Source of the DNA: Pigmentiphaga litoralis
GTDB taxonomy: Bacteria; Pseudomonadota; Gammaproteobacteria; Burkholderiales; Burkholderiaceae_B
Direction of reading: 5' to 3'
Assembly: GCF_013408655.1 (NCBI RefSeq)
Contig: NZ_JACCBP010000003.1
Span: forward strand, 310,001-374,000
DNA: 64,000 bases
Shown: one piece after another, positions 20,591 through 31,800 of the stretch
Layout: every line of letters starts with the position of its first letter
How positions within the stretch are numbered: the stretch's first letter is position 1
Translations under genes and position numbers: made by a program
Notes under the pieces: generated by a model
Told to the model about the DNA's origin: nothing
The model's input: only the letters and a program-made list of their open reading frames with translations
Databases searched by the model: none

Positions 20591-20612
20591 GGGCAGCGCT
20601 TTCGCGCTGCCC
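20591..20612 (-). terminator. Hairpin downstream of adk
   Basis: A nine-bp stem GGGCAGCGC with GCGCTGCCC and four-base loop sits 26 bases past the adk stop. On the minus strand it is followed by TTCTTG, a modest U-tract, so some read-through to hppA is possible. Confidence 0.65.
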
Positions 20613-20637
20613 TGAAGTCACTGCATGAGGTTCCGGC

Positions 20638-21612
<975 letters not shown>

Positions 21613-22383
21613 TCAGCCCTGGCCGGGCGTTGCCACGAGGCCGCGCACCTGATCCAGGTCGGCCTGCGTGTCGACACCCGGCGCCGGAGCGTGCGCGGTC
21701 AGGTGCACCTGGATCGAGAACCCATGTTCCATGGCGCGCAGCTGTTCCAGGGATTCCCAGCGTTCCAGCGTGCCCTGCGACAGGCTCGGGAAGCGGCGCA
21801 GGAAACCGGCGCGATACGCGTAGAGGCCGATGTGGCGAAGCGCGGGCAGCCCGGGCGCCAGGACCGGGTCGCCGCCGGCCAGGGCGTCGCGGGCCCACGG
21901 AATCGGGGCACGCGAAAAGTACATGGCGCGGCCATGGGTGTCGCACACCACCTTGACCATGTTCGGGTTGAACAGCTCGTCGGCGGATTGCAGCGGGTGG
22001 GCCGCGGTGGCGATGGCGGCTGACGGATGACGGTCGAGCGCCTGGGCCACGTCGGCGACCAGGGTGGGGGAAATCAGCGGTTCGTCGCCCTGGATGTTGA
22101 CGACGATGTGATCGTCGGACAGTCCCAGCTGCACACAGACTTCAGCCAGGCGGTCGGTGCCGGTAGGGTGATCGTCGCGCGTCATGAGGGCGCGAAAGCC
22201 ATGCGCCTGCACGGCTTTGGCGATCTCGGCGTCGTCGGTCGCGACGACAACGTCGGCGGCGCCACTGGCGCGCGCCTTTTCAGCCACCCAGACGACCATG
22301 GGCTTGCCGCCGATGTCGGCGAGCATCTTGCCCGGCAGCCGCGTGGAGCGCGCGCGGGCCGGAATCACTGCGAGAAAATTCAT
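21613..22383 (-). CDS. kdsB: 3-deoxy-manno-octulosonate cytidylyltransferase
   Basis: A 256-residue nucleotidyltransferase. The N-terminus has [15 protein letters not shown], then NIQGDEPLI (metal and nucleotide site) and [11 protein letters not shown]. It makes CMP-Kdo from Kdo and CTP for the inner core of lipopolysaccharide. It follows the Trm112-like gene and lpxK on the same strand, placing lipid A and Kdo steps together, as is common in this order. Confidence 0.95.
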   Translation of the reverse strand: MNFLAVIPARARSTRLPGKMLADIGGKPMVVWVAEKARASGAADVVVATDDAEIAKAVQAHGFRALMTRDDHPTGTDRLAEVCVQLGLSDDHIVVNIQGDEPLISPTLVADVAQALDRHPSAAIATAAHPLQSADELFNPNMVKVVCDTHGRAMYFSRAPIPWARDALAGGDPVLAPGLPALRHIGLYAYRAGFLRRFPSLSQGTLERWESLEQLRAMEHGFSIQVHLTAHAPAPGVDTQADLDQVRGLVATPGQG

Positions 22384-22430
22384 GACGGAAGCATCAGGCT
22401 GAAAAGGGACGGGGGAAGTCGGGACGCGGC

Positions 22431-22619
22431 TCAGGGCAGCGCGGCGACGTCGGCTTCGTTGAGCACGCGCGCTTCGGATTCCAGCATGACGGGAATGCCG
22501 TCGCGGATCGGGAAAGCCAGGCGCTGGGCCTTGCTTACCAGTTCCTGGCGGGTGCGGTCGTAGTGCAGCGGCCCCTTGCTGAGCGGGCAGACAAGGATGT
22601 CAAGCAGGCGTGTGTCCAT
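22431..22619 (-). CDS. Trm112-like (YcaR family) small protein with substituted Cys positions
   Basis: A 62-residue protein matching the YcaR/Trm112 family ([18 protein letters not shown], then [18 protein letters not shown]). Eukaryotic Trm112 activates methyltransferases; the bacterial role is unclear. In E. coli YcaR the motif is CPVC with a further Cys; here only the first Cys remains (CPLS, and VSK later), so zinc binding seems lost. The start at 22619 lies inside the end of lpxK, overlapping it by 20 bases, consistent with translational coupling. The placement between lpxK and kdsB is conserved in many proteobacteria. Confidence 0.87.
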   Translation of the reverse strand: MDTRLLDILVCPLSKGPLHYDRTRQELVSKAQRLAFPIRDGIPVMLESEARVLNEADVAALP

Positions 22620-23676
22620 GGAGTCGGGTATCCAGCCAGTCGAAAAATGTGGGATCGGACAGGTGCGCCGATACGGCAACCGCCCAGATGCGCGGATCGT
22701 TCAGATGCCCGCATTTTACGGCGTCCTTGTCGGTCACGAGCAGCACATCGACCGCCATATCCGAAAAAGGCGAGGTTGCGTAGTCGAAATGGTCGGGCAG
22801 CGCGCGTGTGATGACCGGGTCGATGCCCGCCTGGCGCAGGGTGGCAAAGAAGCGGTCGGGGTGGCCGATGCCGGCGGCGGCGCCGATGCGCAGGGGGGCG
22901 AGGGCGTCACGGTCCTCACCCGCGTCACCCGCCGTCAGCCAGGTCAGCGGGCGGATGTCGCCATCGGTGACACGGCGCAGGTGCCTGGCGACCAGGCGCA
23001 TGGTGAGCTGGCGCGGGAGTCGGGATGCGTTGACGGAAGGCGCCGCATCGCCGGTTCCCGTCAAATTGGTCACGACAACATCCACCGTGTTCCGCCGCGA
23101 CGCCGGCTCCCGCAGCGGGCCGGCGGGCAGCAGCCGGCCGTTGCCTACACCGCGGGCGTCCTGCACGATCACTTCCACGTCCCGCGCCAGCGCCAGATGC
23201 TGCAAACCGTCGTCGGACACGATCACGTCAACCGAAGGAAAATCGCGCCGCAGTGCCTGCGCCGCCAGCGCGCGGCGGGGATGCACCGCCACCGGCACGT
23301 CGGCTTCACACGCGATCAGGGCGGGTTCATCGCCGAACAGGGCGGCATCCAGCACGCCCTGGCCGGTGCGGGGGGTATCGGATGTGTCTTTGTCGAAGGG
23401 CCGGGCGCCGTATCCCCGGCTGATCACCCCGGGTGTCCAGCCGCGCGCGCGCAGGCCTTCCAGGGTCGCCAGCAGAAACGGCGTCTTGCCCGTGCCGCCA
23501 ACATACAGATTGCCGATCACGATCACCGGCACGTCGATCCGCGCCGCGTGCTTCCAGCCGCGCCGGTAAGCCGTGCGTTTGCCTGCCACCACCGCGCCGG
23601 TCAGCCAGGACAGGGGCGTCAGCAGCGCCGACAACCAGCCGCCGGTCTGCCACTGGCGCTGCAGCAGCGCTTTCAT
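22600..23676 (-). CDS. lpxK: Tetraacyldisaccharide 4'-kinase
   Basis: A 358-residue membrane-associated kinase. An N-terminal hydrophobic stretch ([18 protein letters not shown]) is followed by the P-loop region [13 protein letters not shown] at about residues 55–67, and IVSDDGLQH is also visible. It phosphorylates the lipid A disaccharide to lipid IVA at the inner membrane. The start at 23676 (MKALLQRQW) is the family start; the upstream in-frame stretch is low-complexity and overlaps the exbD end. It lies between exbD and the Trm112-like gene. Confidence 0.94.
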   Translation of the reverse strand: MKALLQRQWQTGGWLSALLTPLSWLTGAVVAGKRTAYRRGWKHAARIDVPVIVIGNLYVGGTGKTPFLLATLEGLRARGWTPGVISRGYGARPFDKDTSDTPRTGQGVLDAALFGDEPALIACEADVPVAVHPRRALAAQALRRDFPSVDVIVSDDGLQHLALARDVEVIVQDARGVGNGRLLPAGPLREPASRRNTVDVVVTNLTGTGDAAPSVNASRLPRQLTMRLVARHLRRVTDGDIRPLTWLTAGDAGEDRDALAPLRIGAAAGIGHPDRFFATLRQAGIDPVITRALPDHFDYATSPFSDMAVDVLLVTDKDAVKCGHLNDPRIWAVAVSAHLSDPTFFDWLDTRLHGHTPA

Positions 23677-23761
23677 TGGGCGGTCAGGGTCGATACAAAG
23701 GCCGACGCTGGCGCAGGCGAGGCCTGGCCGCGACCGGCAGCCCGGGCGCCCGGCCCCGCCA

Positions 23762-24187
23762 TCAGCGCTTGGCGCCCGGGTTCGTGCGCGTCGTGAACCC
23801 GACGCGTGCAATGCCCGCCAGGCGGGCCGCTTCCATGGCGTTGACCACCGACTGGTGCGTCGCGCCGGCGTCGGCGTCGATCACCAGCGACGGTTCGGTG
23901 CGCCCCTGTACCGCGGCCCGCAAGGCCTGCGACAGGGTTTCCGCGTCGCGGTACTGCAGCGCGCGGCCGTTCAGGGCGTAGCGCCCGTCGGCGGCAACCG
24001 TCACCGTCACCTGCGGCGGCGCGGCGCGTGTGTCGTTGCTGGCCGTGGGCAGCGTGATCGACAGCTGGCTGAACTTCGAAAACGAGGTCGAGGCCGCCAG
24101 GAAAATCATGATCACCAGCAGCACGTCGATCAGCGGGATCAGGTTGATCTCCGGATCTTCGATGTGGCGTCTTCTGCGAAAATTCAT
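23762..24187 (-). CDS. exbD: Biopolymer transport protein ExbD/TolR family
   Basis: A 141-residue protein with one transmembrane segment near residues 15–35 ([19 protein letters not shown]). It includes the conserved membrane Asp used for proton coupling; the rest is periplasmic. With ExbB it would form a proton-driven motor energising TonB-type or Tol-type partners. No tonB or tolA lies nearby, so the partner cannot be assigned. It follows exbB by 36 bases and precedes lpxK by 85 bases. Confidence 0.9.
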   Translation of the reverse strand: MNFRRRRHIEDPEINLIPLIDVLLVIMIFLAASTSFSKFSQLSITLPTASNDTRAAPPQVTVTVAADGRYALNGRALQYRDAETLSQALRAAVQGRTEPSLVIDADAGATHQSVVNAMEAARLAGIARVGFTTRTNPGAKR

Positions 24188-24223
24188 GCTGTGTCGCCTT
24201 GCGCCGCCAGGCCTGGAAGCCGG

Positions 24224-24823
24224 TTACTCGTCATGCAGGGTGTCCACCAGGCGGATCGCCGCCTGCTCCAGGTCGTGCAGGTAATCTTCGATGCGGGTAC
24301 GCAGGTAGCGGTAGAACACCATGGCCGGGATGGCGATGAAGATGCCGAAGCCCGTGTTGTACAGTGCCACCGAGATGCCCTTGGCCAGGGTCGACGGATC
24401 ATTGCCCACCGGCGAATACGCGCCAAAGATCTCGATCATGCCGACCACGGTGCCGAACAGCCCCATCAGCGGGGCGACGGCGGCGATGGTGCCGATGGCG
24501 CCCACGTGGCGGCCCAGGTCGTGGGCGACCGAATGACCGGTGGCTTCCAGCGCTTCCTGCGTCGCCGACCGGGTGCGGTGGCGATGGCGCAGGCCGGTCG
24601 CCAGGACGCGGCCCAGGGGCGAACTGGCGTCCAGCTTGTCGATGATGTCGGGCGTGATGCGCTTTTTCTGCACTAGGCCCAGCACGTCATCCAGCACGGC
24701 GGGCGGCAGGACACGCGTGCGCCGCAGCGCAAGCAGGCGTTCGACAATCAGGGTCAGGGCGAGGAAAGACGTGGCGATGAGCGGCCAGATCGGCCAGCCC
24801 GCGTCGCGGATGATGGCGAGCAA
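24224..24823 (-). CDS. exbB: MotA/TolQ/ExbB proton channel family protein
   Basis: A 199-residue membrane protein with three hydrophobic segments: an N-terminal one (WPLIATSFLALTLIVER) and two in the second half around GTIAAVAPLMGLFGTVVGMI. I start it at a TTG at 24823, because AAGGAG lies seven bases before it and the coded MLAIIRDAGWPIWPL matches family N-termini; the next upstream ATG would add about 45 unrelated residues. It forms the stator channel with ExbD and is first in the exbB–exbD–lpxK–trm112–kdsB group. Confidence 0.9.
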   Translation of the reverse strand: MLAIIRDAGWPIWPLIATSFLALTLIVERLLALRRTRVLPPAVLDDVLGLVQKKRITPDIIDKLDASSPLGRVLATGLRHRHRTRSATQEALEATGHSVAHDLGRHVGAIGTIAAVAPLMGLFGTVVGMIEIFGAYSPVGNDPSTLAKGISVALYNTGFGIFIAIPAMVFYRYLRTRIEDYLHDLEQAAIRLVDTLHDE

Positions 24824-24900
24824 AGATGCTCTCCTTATGCAGTGAAGGCGAGAATGTACGGCGCGGCGGGGCCCCAGGGCAAGCTGACCATCGTCTGAAA

Positions 24901-24923
24901 GTATCCACAGATTCTGTGGATAA
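24901..24923. promoter_or_regulatory. Facing DnaA-box-like inverted repeat between exbB and xseA
   Basis: TATCCACAG-ATT-CTGTGGATA is a perfect inverted repeat. TGTGGATAA at 24915–24923 is an exact complement of the DnaA box TTATCCACA, and GTATCCACA at 24901–24909 differs by one base. It lies 78 bp upstream of the exbB start. It may be a DnaA-binding site linked to regulation, but no other origin features are seen. Confidence 0.45.
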
Positions 24924-25119
24924 TGGTGTGCACAAGTCGGCCCCCGGCCTGAAACCATGCGGCTCCAGCTAGGGTGCCTGCGTTGTGGTCACCGGGCGCC
25001 ATGCATAAATTTTCAATGAAATCAAAAGCTTATTCGGTAAGAACAAGGCGTATGACAGAGAAATTACTTGACAACCACGACTGGCGCGCCTGTGGACAGG
25101 TTCTCGCCCGGAAAGCCTC

Positions 25120-26487
25120 ATGAGCGCTACGTTTGCGGGCGCACATGACGGAATGTCGCGGGAAATTCTCACAATCTCTCAGCTCAACCGCGCCGTGGCG
25201 AGTTTGCTGGAGCGCAGCATCCCGCTGATGTGGGTGCGCGGCGAGGTCAGCAATTTCACGGCGGCGGCGTCAGGCCACTGGTATTTCACGCTGAAGGACG
25301 GCACGGCCGCGGCCCGGGGCGTCATGTTCCGGGGCCGGGCCAGCCTGGTCGGCTTCACGCCCCGCAATGGCGACCAGATCGAAGTCCGCTGCAAGGTGTC
25401 GCTGTACGAGCCTCGCGGCGACTACCAGCTGCAGGTGGAAGCCATGCGACGGGCCGGGCAGGGCGATCTGTTCGAAGCCTTTGTGCGCCTGAAGGAAAAG
25501 CTGACGGCCGAAGGGCTGTTCGATGCCGACCGCAAACGCGCGCCGGTGGCGTTGCCCAAGGCGATCGGCGTCATTACGTCGTTGCAGGCCGCGGCCCTGC
25601 GCGATGTGCTGACCGCGCTGGCGCGGCGCGCGCCCCATGTGCCGGTGATCGTGTACCCGGCCCCGGTGCAGGGCGAAGAGGCCGCCGGCCGGCTGGTGCA
25701 GGCGATAGTGACGGCCAACCGCCGCAAGGAAGTCGACACCCTGCTGCTGGTGCGGGGCGGCGGCAGCATCGAAGACCTCTGGAGTTTCAACAACGAAGCG
25801 CTGGCGCGGGCGATTCACGACAGCGCCATCACGATCATTTGCGGCGTGGGGCACGAAACCGACTTTACGATCGCCGATTTCGTGGCCGACCTGCGCGCGC
25901 CGACGCCCACGGCGGCGGCCGAACTGGCCTGCCTGCCGCAATCGCAGTGGCTGGCTCGGGTGGCGCAGGCCGCCTCGACGCTGACGCGCCTGCAGCAGCG
26001 CCGGCTGGAACGCATGGCGCAGCGGGTGGACCGGCTGGCCGGCCAGCTGGTTTCGCCCCGGCAGCGGCTGGAGCGCCAGCGCGAACGGCTGACGACCCTG
26101 TCGCGCGATCTGTCGGGCGCCTGGCGCCACCTGCAGCGGGATCGCGCCGGTCACGTGGCGCTGCTGCGCCAGCGGCTGACCACCGAATTGCCGGATCCGG
26201 GCGCCTGCCAGGTGCAGGTGCGGGAACTGGGCCGCCGCCTGCGCCTGGCCGAAGCGGCCTACCTGGCGCGGCTGGCGGCGCGGGTGGACGGCCGGCTGGA
26301 TCAATTGCGCGCCCTGGGCCCGCAGCAGACGCTGGCGCGGGGCTATGCGATTGCCCGCGACGGCCGCGGCCGCATCGTGCGGGAAGCCGCCGCCCTGAAG
26401 GTCGGCGAGACGGTCGATCTGCACTTTTCCGAAGGAACGGCCAAGGCGACGGTGGCGCAGATAGCCCCCGATCTGCCGCTGGCCTAG
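25120..26487 (+). CDS. xseA: Exodeoxyribonuclease VII large subunit
   Basis: A 455-residue protein. The N-terminal OB-fold (LMWVRGEVSNFTAAASGHWY) is followed by the exonuclease domain with GVITSLQAAALRDVLTAL, LLLVRGGGSIEDLWSFN and CGVGHETDFTIADFVAD, then a long Arg/Leu-rich helical part expected to be coiled coil. With XseB it degrades single-stranded DNA to oligonucleotides. No xseB is in the window. The ATG at 25120 is used; an in-frame ATG at 25153 closer to the OB-fold is possible. Confidence 0.95.
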   Translation: MSATFAGAHDGMSREILTISQLNRAVASLLERSIPLMWVRGEVSNFTAAASGHWYFTLKDGTAAARGVMFRGRASLVGFTPRNGDQIEVRCKVSLYEPRGDYQLQVEAMRRAGQGDLFEAFVRLKEKLTAEGLFDADRKRAPVALPKAIGVITSLQAAALRDVLTALARRAPHVPVIVYPAPVQGEEAAGRLVQAIVTANRRKEVDTLLLVRGGGSIEDLWSFNNEALARAIHDSAITIICGVGHETDFTIADFVADLRAPTPTAAAELACLPQSQWLARVAQAASTLTRLQQRRLERMAQRVDRLAGQLVSPRQRLERQRERLTTLSRDLSGAWRHLQRDRAGHVALLRQRLTTELPDPGACQVQVRELGRRLRLAEAAYLARLAARVDGRLDQLRALGPQQTLARGYAIARDGRGRIVREAAALKVGETVDLHFSEGTAKATVAQIAPDLPLA

Positions 26488-26610
26488 GCCCTTTTTGCCC
26501 GACCTTAACCATTCGTCACGCGGGGACATGACCCCTTTACGCGACAGTTGCCGATAAAATGCGGCGCTGTACCCCTAGCAGTACCCCAAACACCACACAG
26601 GAGCTCTCAG

Positions 26611-27189
26611 ATGGAACATACCCTTCCGCCGTTGCCATATCCCATGGATGCTCTGGCGCCGCACATCTCCAAGGAAACCCTGGAGTTCCACTACGGCAAG
26701 CACCACCAGACCTACGTCACGAACCTGAACAACCTGATCAAGGGCACCGAATTCGAAAGCGCGTCGCTCGAAGACATCATCAAGAAGTCGTCGGGTGGCG
26801 TGTTCAACAACGCAGCCCAGGTCTGGAACCACACGTTCTACTGGAACAGCCTGTCGCCCAACGGCGGCGGTGACGCATCGGGCGCACTGGCCGACGCCAT
26901 CAAGGCAAAGTGGGGCGATCTGGCCGCATTCAAGGAAGCCTTCAACAAGTCCGCCGCCGGCAACTTCGGTTCGGGCTGGACCTGGCTGGTGAAGAAGGCC
27001 GACGGTTCGGTCGACATCGTCAACACCAGCAACGCCGCCACGCCGCTGACCACGTCCGACGTGCCGCTGCTGACCTGTGATGTGTGGGAACACGCCTATT
27101 ACATCGACTACCGCAATGCCCGTCCCAAGTACCTGGAAAACTTCTGGGCGCTGGTGAACTGGGACTTCGCTGCCAAGAACCTGGGCTGA
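26611..27189 (+). CDS. sodB: Superoxide dismutase, iron type
   Basis: A 192-residue Fe/Mn superoxide dismutase. Metal ligands are visible in [12 protein letters not shown] (His27), [10 protein letters not shown], and [11 protein letters not shown] (Asp and His). The NNAAQVWNH and SPNGGG segments favour the iron form. It converts superoxide to hydrogen peroxide and oxygen in the cytoplasm. The start at 26611 follows CAGGAG by eight bases; an in-frame ATG 63 bases upstream has no ribosome site. Confidence 0.95.
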   Translation: MEHTLPPLPYPMDALAPHISKETLEFHYGKHHQTYVTNLNNLIKGTEFESASLEDIIKKSSGGVFNNAAQVWNHTFYWNSLSPNGGGDASGALADAIKAKWGDLAAFKEAFNKSAAGNFGSGWTWLVKKADGSVDIVNTSNAATPLTTSDVPLLTCDVWEHAYYIDYRNARPKYLENFWALVNWDFAAKNLG

Positions 27190-27253
27190 TTCCAGGATCG
27201 ACGCCTGCGTGACGCCGGACCGGGAAAGCCTCCGTCCGGCGCACGAAGCGACG

Positions 27254-27304
27254 CGCGGTGCACGGACCTTGCCCCTGGCAGTGTCCTGGCACCGCGTTTT
27301 TTTT
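27254..27304 (+). terminator. Rho-independent terminator of sodB
   Basis: CGCGGTGC-AC-GGAC (27254–27267) pairs with GTCC-TG-GCACCGCG (27283–27296) around a small internal mismatch. It is followed by eight T at 27297–27304. It also lies just before the ClC gene start. Confidence 0.85.
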
Positions 27305-27356
27305 ATCCCCTTTCTTCCGTACCCGTTTCCATCCCCCTAGCAGGCAGGACCTTGCC

Positions 27357-28739
27357 GTGACGCCACGCCGATTCGACCCGCTGCGCAGCCGTGCGCGGGG
27401 CACCCTTCGCCGCAAGCATCGTCAGATGCGGCGCGCTTCGCACAAAACCTTCCGGTACGCGCTGGTGCTGTGCGGCGCGGCGCTGGTGGCGCTGCTGTCG
27501 CTGGCCTTTGCGTGGATGGCGGAAATCGCGCTGGCGTGGAACACGCGGTGGACCACCGCGGCGCCGTCGGCGGCGTTTATCATCCTGCCTTGCGCGCTGG
27601 CGGCGATCCGCTGGCTGACGCTGCGGCTGGCGCCCTTCGCGCGCGGCAGCGGTATCCCGCAAGTGATCGCGTCCACCACCTTGCCGGTGGACATCGGGCA
27701 GGGCGGGCTGGTCTCGCTGCGGCAGGCCTTATGGAAAATTCCGCTGACCGCCGCCGCCTTGCTGGCCGGGGCGTCGGTGGGCCGCGAAGGGCCGTCGGTG
27801 CAGGTCGGCGCCGCGGCCATGCTGGCCTGGGGACGCTACTGGCAGTCGCGCATTGGCGTGCGGCTGCGCTTTCGCGCGCATGAACTGGTGGCGGCGGGCG
27901 CAGCCGGCGGACTGGCCGCGGCATTCAATACGCCGCTGGCGGGTGTCGTGTTCGCGATCGAAGAACTCGGCCGCGGCGCGGGCGTCCGCTGGGACCGGCT
28001 GGCCCTGTCGGGTGTGCTGTGCGCAGGGTTCATTGCACTGGCCATTGCCGGCAACAATCCGTACTTCCACATCAACGACCCCATGCAGTGGGCGGGTGCG
28101 GCCTGGGGCTGGACCCTGGCGTGCGCGTTGGTGAATGGAGTGCTGGGCGGCATCTTTGCGGCCACCCTGATCCGGGGCGCGGCTGGCGTGGTGCCGGCCG
28201 CCTGGCGCGCCTGGGTGGTGGCGCACCCCGTGCGTCTGGCGTTCGTGTGCGGCATCGTGGTGGCGGTGCTGGGACTGCTCACGCATGGCGAAACCTACGG
28301 CACAGGTTATGAGGCGTCGGCGGCTCTGCTCAATGGCCATCCGATCGAATCGTCAGGCTTCGGGATCGCCAAATGGGTGGCCACGGTGGCCTCGTACTTT
28401 GCGGGCATTCCAGGCGGCATCTTCACGCCGGCGCTGGCGATCGGCGCGGGCATTGGCGAACACCTGGTGCAACTGGCCGGACCGGTGGCCGACCCCCGTA
28501 CCCTGGCCTTGCTCTCGATGGCGGCCTTTCTGGCGGCCGCCACGCAGGCGCCCATCACGGCCAGCGTGATCGTGATGGAGATGACGCGCAGCCAGGACCT
28601 GATGTTCCACCTGCTGGTCGCCACGCTGCTGGCGTCGCTGGTCTCGCGCCAGTTCTGCCCCCGGCCCTTCTACCACGCCGTGGCGCTGCGTTTCCGCAAG
28701 GAAGCCCTTGCCGATGCGCCGCGAACGGCAAGCCCATAA
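27357..28739 (+). CDS. ClC-family chloride channel/antiporter
   Basis: A 460-residue polytopic protein. The three ClC selectivity segments are present: GSGIPQV, GREGPSVQVGA and GIFTPALAIGAGIG. Glu144 in GREGP corresponds to the gating glutamate of chloride/proton exchangers, so a channel-like or exchanging ClC is expected; the fluoride-type ClC motif is absent. I start at the GTG at 27357, with AGGA seven bases upstream; longer in-frame starts would read through the sodB terminator. In bacteria these proteins help with acid stress or ion balance. It seems to be a single gene. Confidence 0.88.
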   Translation: MTPRRFDPLRSRARGTLRRKHRQMRRASHKTFRYALVLCGAALVALLSLAFAWMAEIALAWNTRWTTAAPSAAFIILPCALAAIRWLTLRLAPFARGSGIPQVIASTTLPVDIGQGGLVSLRQALWKIPLTAAALLAGASVGREGPSVQVGAAAMLAWGRYWQSRIGVRLRFRAHELVAAGAAGGLAAAFNTPLAGVVFAIEELGRGAGVRWDRLALSGVLCAGFIALAIAGNNPYFHINDPMQWAGAAWGWTLACALVNGVLGGIFAATLIRGAAGVVPAAWRAWVVAHPVRLAFVCGIVVAVLGLLTHGETYGTGYEASAALLNGHPIESSGFGIAKWVATVASYFAGIPGGIFTPALAIGAGIGEHLVQLAGPVADPRTLALLSMAAFLAAATQAPITASVIVMEMTRSQDLMFHLLVATLLASLVSRQFCPRPFYHAVALRFRKEALADAPRTASP

Positions 28740-28835
28740 CTGTAAGTTATTGCCGTGGGCACTTTCCAAACGGCCGGCTTTGCGCCCTAATACGCCTGGG
28801 GAAATCGGGCACATCGGTGCCGACCGGGGAGACGT

Positions 28836-31800
28836 ATGGGCTGGAAAGCAGGCAGGACGGCGGCCGTGGCCGTCGTATGCGGAGTGGTCGTGGCCGCGGC
28901 GGGGGCCGCGTGGTGGTGGAACGGGTCGCGTTCGGGGGATGACGGCACTGCCGTCACCGTCGTCGACGGCGGATCCGGCAGCGACACCTTCGTGGCCCTG
29001 GATTGCAAGGCCCGCCTGTTCGACGAGTCGCCGGCGCTTGCCGTGACCTTCTCCCAGCCGGTCGACCGCCGCCAGCGCTTCGACAACTACCTGCAGGTGT
29101 CCGACCTGGGTGCGTTCAACGCCGCCGATGCCGACGCGTCGGCCGTGTCCGGCAAGCCGGTCGCCACCGACGAAGTGGCCGCCGGCAATGTGGCCAAGGG
29201 CAGCTGGGTGGTGGGCGACAATCCCCGCGTCGTGTACTTCCCGGCGATCCAGCCCCAGCGCAAATACAAGATCGGCATCAGCAGCGGGCTGAAGAACGCG
29301 TCGGGCCAGACCCTGGACAGCCTGAGCACCTGCGAAGTCGCCAGCGAGGCCATGCCGCCGTCCTTCTATTTCGCCAGCAAGGGCGTGGTGCTGCCCGCCG
29401 GCCAGAACGGCGGACTGCCGGTCGTGACCGTCAACACACCCGAAGTGGACGTGCAGTTCCTGCGCGTCGATGCCGCCAATCTGCCGACGTTCTATGAAAG
29501 CGCGCTGGGCGTGCGGGGCCCGGCCAAGGCAGCTGAGGCCGATGCCAGCGCCGATGCCGACCCGGATGCCGGATCGGACTATGACAATGACTACGGCGGC
29601 AACACCGGTTTGAAAGGCACGGTCAGCCTGTGGGACCTGGACCGCCTCAAGTCCATGTCGCGCAGCGTGTACCAGGGCCGCTTCCTGGCCGACGCCTCCG
29701 CCAACCGGCGCCATGTCACCTTCCTGCCGGTCGAAACGATCAAGGAGTTGAAAGAGCCCGGCATCTACGTAGCGGTCATGACGCAGCCCGGACGCTTTCG
29801 CGACGAATACCAGGTCACGTATTTCTATGTGACCGATGTTGGCCTGCATGCCCGGCGGTATCCGAATCAGCTGGACGCGTTTGCCACCTCGTTGAAAAGC
29901 GGCAAGGCTGTCGGCGATGTGGAATTCGAACTGCTGGATGACAAGGCCAAGTCGCTCGGCAAGGCCAAGGCCGATGGCCAGGGCCACGCGGTATTCACGG
30001 GCGACGTGGATGCGGCGCGGGTGCTGCTGGGCCGGCGTGGCAATGAGATGTCGGTGGTGGCCTTGCAGGAACCGGCGCTGGACCTGTCGGAATTCGATGT
30101 GGGCGGCTACCCGTCGCGCAACAACAAGCTGTTCGTGTATGCCGGCCGTGATCTGTACCGGCCGGGCGAACGTTTCGACGTGTCGGTGCTGGCCCGCAAT
30201 CCCGATGGCGCGCCGGTTGCCGCCATGCCATTGACGGCCACCCTGAAGCGTCCCGATGGTCGCGTGATGCAGACCGCCGTGTGGCGTCCGCAGGCCAATC
30301 TGCCCGGGTATGTGCAGCAGCCCATCGTGCTGCCCGCCGACGCGCAGACCGGCAGCTGGCTGCTGGAAGTGCGGCTGGATCCGGCGGCGCGCAGTGCCGA
30401 TGCATCGTGGAAATTCCAGGTCGAAGAATTCCTCCCGGAACGCATGAAGCTGGACCTGCAGTCGCGGCAGCAGATCCTGTCGCCGGGCGACGAATTGAAG
30501 GTGCAGGTGCGCGGCGATTATCTGTACGGATCGCCTGCCGCGGGCAATCGTGTGCTGGGCGTGGTGTCGGTGCAGCGCGACCGCCTGGCCTTGCCGACGC
30601 AACTGCCCGGCTTCATTTTTGGCGACTTTGCCGACGACAGCCGCAAGCAGCGCAAGGATCTGGAAGAAACCGAACTGGACGAACGCGGCGCCGTGACCTT
30701 GACGGTGCCACTGGATGTCGACGGCACGCATTCGCCCATGAAAGTGAAGACGAGTGTCAGCCTGCTGGAATCGGGCGGGCGGCCCGTGGTGCGGTCGATT
30801 GACCGCGCCGTGTGGCCGGCCAAGGCGCTGATTGCCGTGCGCCCCCTGTTCGACCGTGACGTGGCGCGCGAAGGCGCGCTGGCCGAATTCGAAGCCGTGC
30901 GGGTGGATGCGGCCGGCAAGTTCGTGCCGCTGGAAAGCGCGCAGCTGCGCCTGTACCGCGAAGAACGCCAGTACTACTGGCGCTTCGATGATCAGCGCGG
31001 CTGGAACAGCGGCTTTACCGAAAACGAAGACCTGATCGATTCGCGCACCATCGCGCTGCGCGAACGGATCAAGCTGGGCCTGCCAGTCACCTACGGCCGT
31101 TACCGCCTGGAGATCAGCGACCCCGACACCGGCGAGACGATGCGCTATCGCTTCTACGCCGGCTGGGGCGCGCAAGATGCCGAAGACATGGGCAACCGCC
31201 CCGATCGCGTGCAACTGAAGCTGGACAAGGCGCCGGTGCGGGAAGGCGACGACGTGACCCTGACGATCACACCGCCGCACGATGGCGAAGCCCTGATCGC
31301 CGTGGAAGGCGACAAGGTGTTGTGGTCGCAGCGCACGTCCGTCAAAGCGTCGGGCAGCACCATCACCATTCCGGTCGGCAAGGACTGGAAGCGGCACGAT
31401 CTGTACGTGTCGGTGGCCGTGTTCCGGCCCGGCAGCGAAGGCGATCGCGTCACGCCCGCCCGGGCGCTGGGCCTGATCCATCTGCCGCTGGCGCGGGACG
31501 ATCGCAAGCTGTCGGTCGCGTTGACGGCCCCGGCCAAGGTGCTGCCCGAAAAGCGCACCACCGTGAAGGTGAAGGTGGGCAACCTGGACAAACGGTCGTC
31601 CGAGGCGGCCGATCAGTCGGCGTACGTCACGGTGTCCGCCGTGGACCTGGGCATCCTCAACATCACGCGCTATGCATCCCCGGACCCCTTCGACTTCTTT
31701 TTCGGCAAGCATCGCTACGCGCCCGAATTGCTGGACCTGTACGGCAAGCTGATCGAAAAGATGGACGGCACGCAGGGCAAGCTGAAGTGGGGCGGTGACG

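Noticed and set aside
24901..24923. Replication origin
   Set aside because: There are only two DnaA boxes, with no AT-rich unwinding stretch and no dnaA, dnaN or gyrB nearby.
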